From NCBI GenBank assembly GCA_964397015.1, contig CAYNHL010000044.1, positions 1-25,924 of the forward strand: 25,924 bases of DNA, written 5' to 3'. The position numbers and the translations under genes were made by a program. The DNA is from MADRE2 sp964397015 (GTDB lineage Bacteria; Desulfobacterota; Desulfobacteria; Desulfobacterales; Desulfobacteraceae). Below the pieces are notes generated by a model. That model ran no database searches and was not told where the DNA came from. It saw nothing but the letters and a program-made list of their open reading frames with translations. Every line of letters begins with the position of its first letter. The first letter of the stretch is position 1. Below, piece after piece: positions 25,348 through 25,924 of the stretch.

Positions 25348-25924
25348 AATCCTGTATCAATATCGCTTTCGGCCTTAAAAAATCAGCAGCCGATTTTCCT
25401 TATAAACGCGCGGTTGTCGTTCCCGAAAAACGGAATAAAGACAACCAGGTCCTGTACAGCCAGCTGACCTTTGCCCAGCTGGACAGAAAGTCGGATCAAC
25501 TGGCCTTTGGACTTGAAAAGGCCGGTATCCGAAGGGGCATGAGGACCATTTTGATGGTCACGCCGGGAATGGACTTTTTCATACTGGTTTTTGCCATGTT
25601 CAAGACAGGGGCGGTACCTGTGGTGGTCGATCCCGGCATGGGCATCAACCGGATGCTGATGTGTTTGAAACAGGGCAGGCCCACCGCCTTTATCGGTATA
25701 GAAAAAGCCCACCTTTTGAGAAAATTGAAGCCGGGCTTTTTCAAATCCGTTTCAATATGGATCACGGCAGGCAGAAGATGGTTCTGGGGCGGCAGCACTC
25801 TTCGGCAACTGATGATGGATACGACAGATGAATATCCCTGCGCCGAAACTGCACCGGATGAAACAGCGGCCATCGTCTTTACAACCGGCTCAACAGGTCC
25901 TGCAAAGGGGGTGGTGTATACCCA
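25344..25924 (+). CDS. oleC: OleC: AMP-dependent beta-lactone synthetase (5' part, cut by window edge)
   Basis: Uses ATP to convert the beta-hydroxy acid to a beta-lactone. Only the first 193 codons are inside the window. They show the OleC hallmark VVVDPGMGINRML near residues 93-105 and TAFIGIEKAHLLRK near 115-128. The start of the adenylate-forming core motif TTGSTGPAKG is near 181-190. The ATG overlaps the stop of the preceding membrane-protein gene (ATGA). I translated it by hand from 25344. The rest, and the expected OleD reductase gene, lie to the right of the window. The frame is intact up to the edge. Confidence 0.92.
   Translation, partial: MKSCINIAFGLKKSAADFPYKRAVVVPEKRNKDNQVLYSQLTFAQLDRKSDQLAFGLEKAGIRRGMRTILMVTPGMDFFILVFAMFKTGAVPVVVDPGMGINRMLMCLKQGRPTAFIGIEKAHLLRKLKPGFFKSVSIWITAGRRWFWGGSTLRQLMMDTTDEYPCAETAPDETAAIVFTTGSTGPAKGVVYT

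Overview
The window looks like chromosomal DNA of a mesophilic, probably anaerobic Desulfobacterota bacterium of the Desulfobacteraceae type. This is an inference from roughly even base composition, protein style and gene content (a long glycogen operon, a MoaD/HesA pair, an ole locus joined to a PUFA-synthase-like gene). No rRNA, tRNA, CRISPR array, transposase or phage gene was seen. The only repeat is a short direct repeat at the left edge.

Layout. (1) Positions 1-146 hold tandem copies of a GACCCCGTT-containing repeat, then a Cache-type chemoreceptor gene on the + strand (147-2099). (2) From 15411 down to 2108, nine tightly packed minus-strand genes form what looks like one operon of about 13.3 kb. 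In transcription order they are a MoaD/ThiS-like sulfur carrier, a HesA/MoeB/ThiF-like E1 enzyme, a sirtuin, a HIT protein, a 1437-residue GH13-GH133 glycogen debranching fusion, an alpha-glucan phosphorylase, a glycogen synthase, a GH13_8-like branching enzyme and NAD synthase. The four glycogen genes cover chain elongation, branching, phosphorolysis and debranching. No ADP-glucose pyrophosphorylase gene is present. (3) A strong sigma70-type promoter at about 15441-15468 reads rightward into an unknown 183-residue protein, a lipoprotein, a REC-HD-GYP response regulator and a rhomboid protease (15508-18526).

(4) The most interesting part is 18623-25924. A 1375-residue protein with KS, chain-length-factor-like and two hotdog dehydratase domains resembles PfaC of polyunsaturated fatty acid synthases. 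It overlaps oleA by ATGA. Next come oleB, a small membrane-anchored protein of unknown function and oleC, which is cut by the window edge. OleA joins two acyl chains head to head. OleC makes a beta-lactone, and OleB decarboxylates it to a long-chain olefin. OleD, the expected ketoreductase, is not in view. The arrangement suggests a dedicated route in which a Pfa-like enzyme supplies polyunsaturated or otherwise special acyl chains to an Ole pathway, giving a polyene hydrocarbon or beta-lactone. The other parts of a Pfa synthase (AT, ACP, KR, ER, phosphopantetheinyl transferase) are not in the window.

No stretch longer than 300 bases is without a gene. The largest gaps are 1-146, 15412-15507 and 18527-18622.
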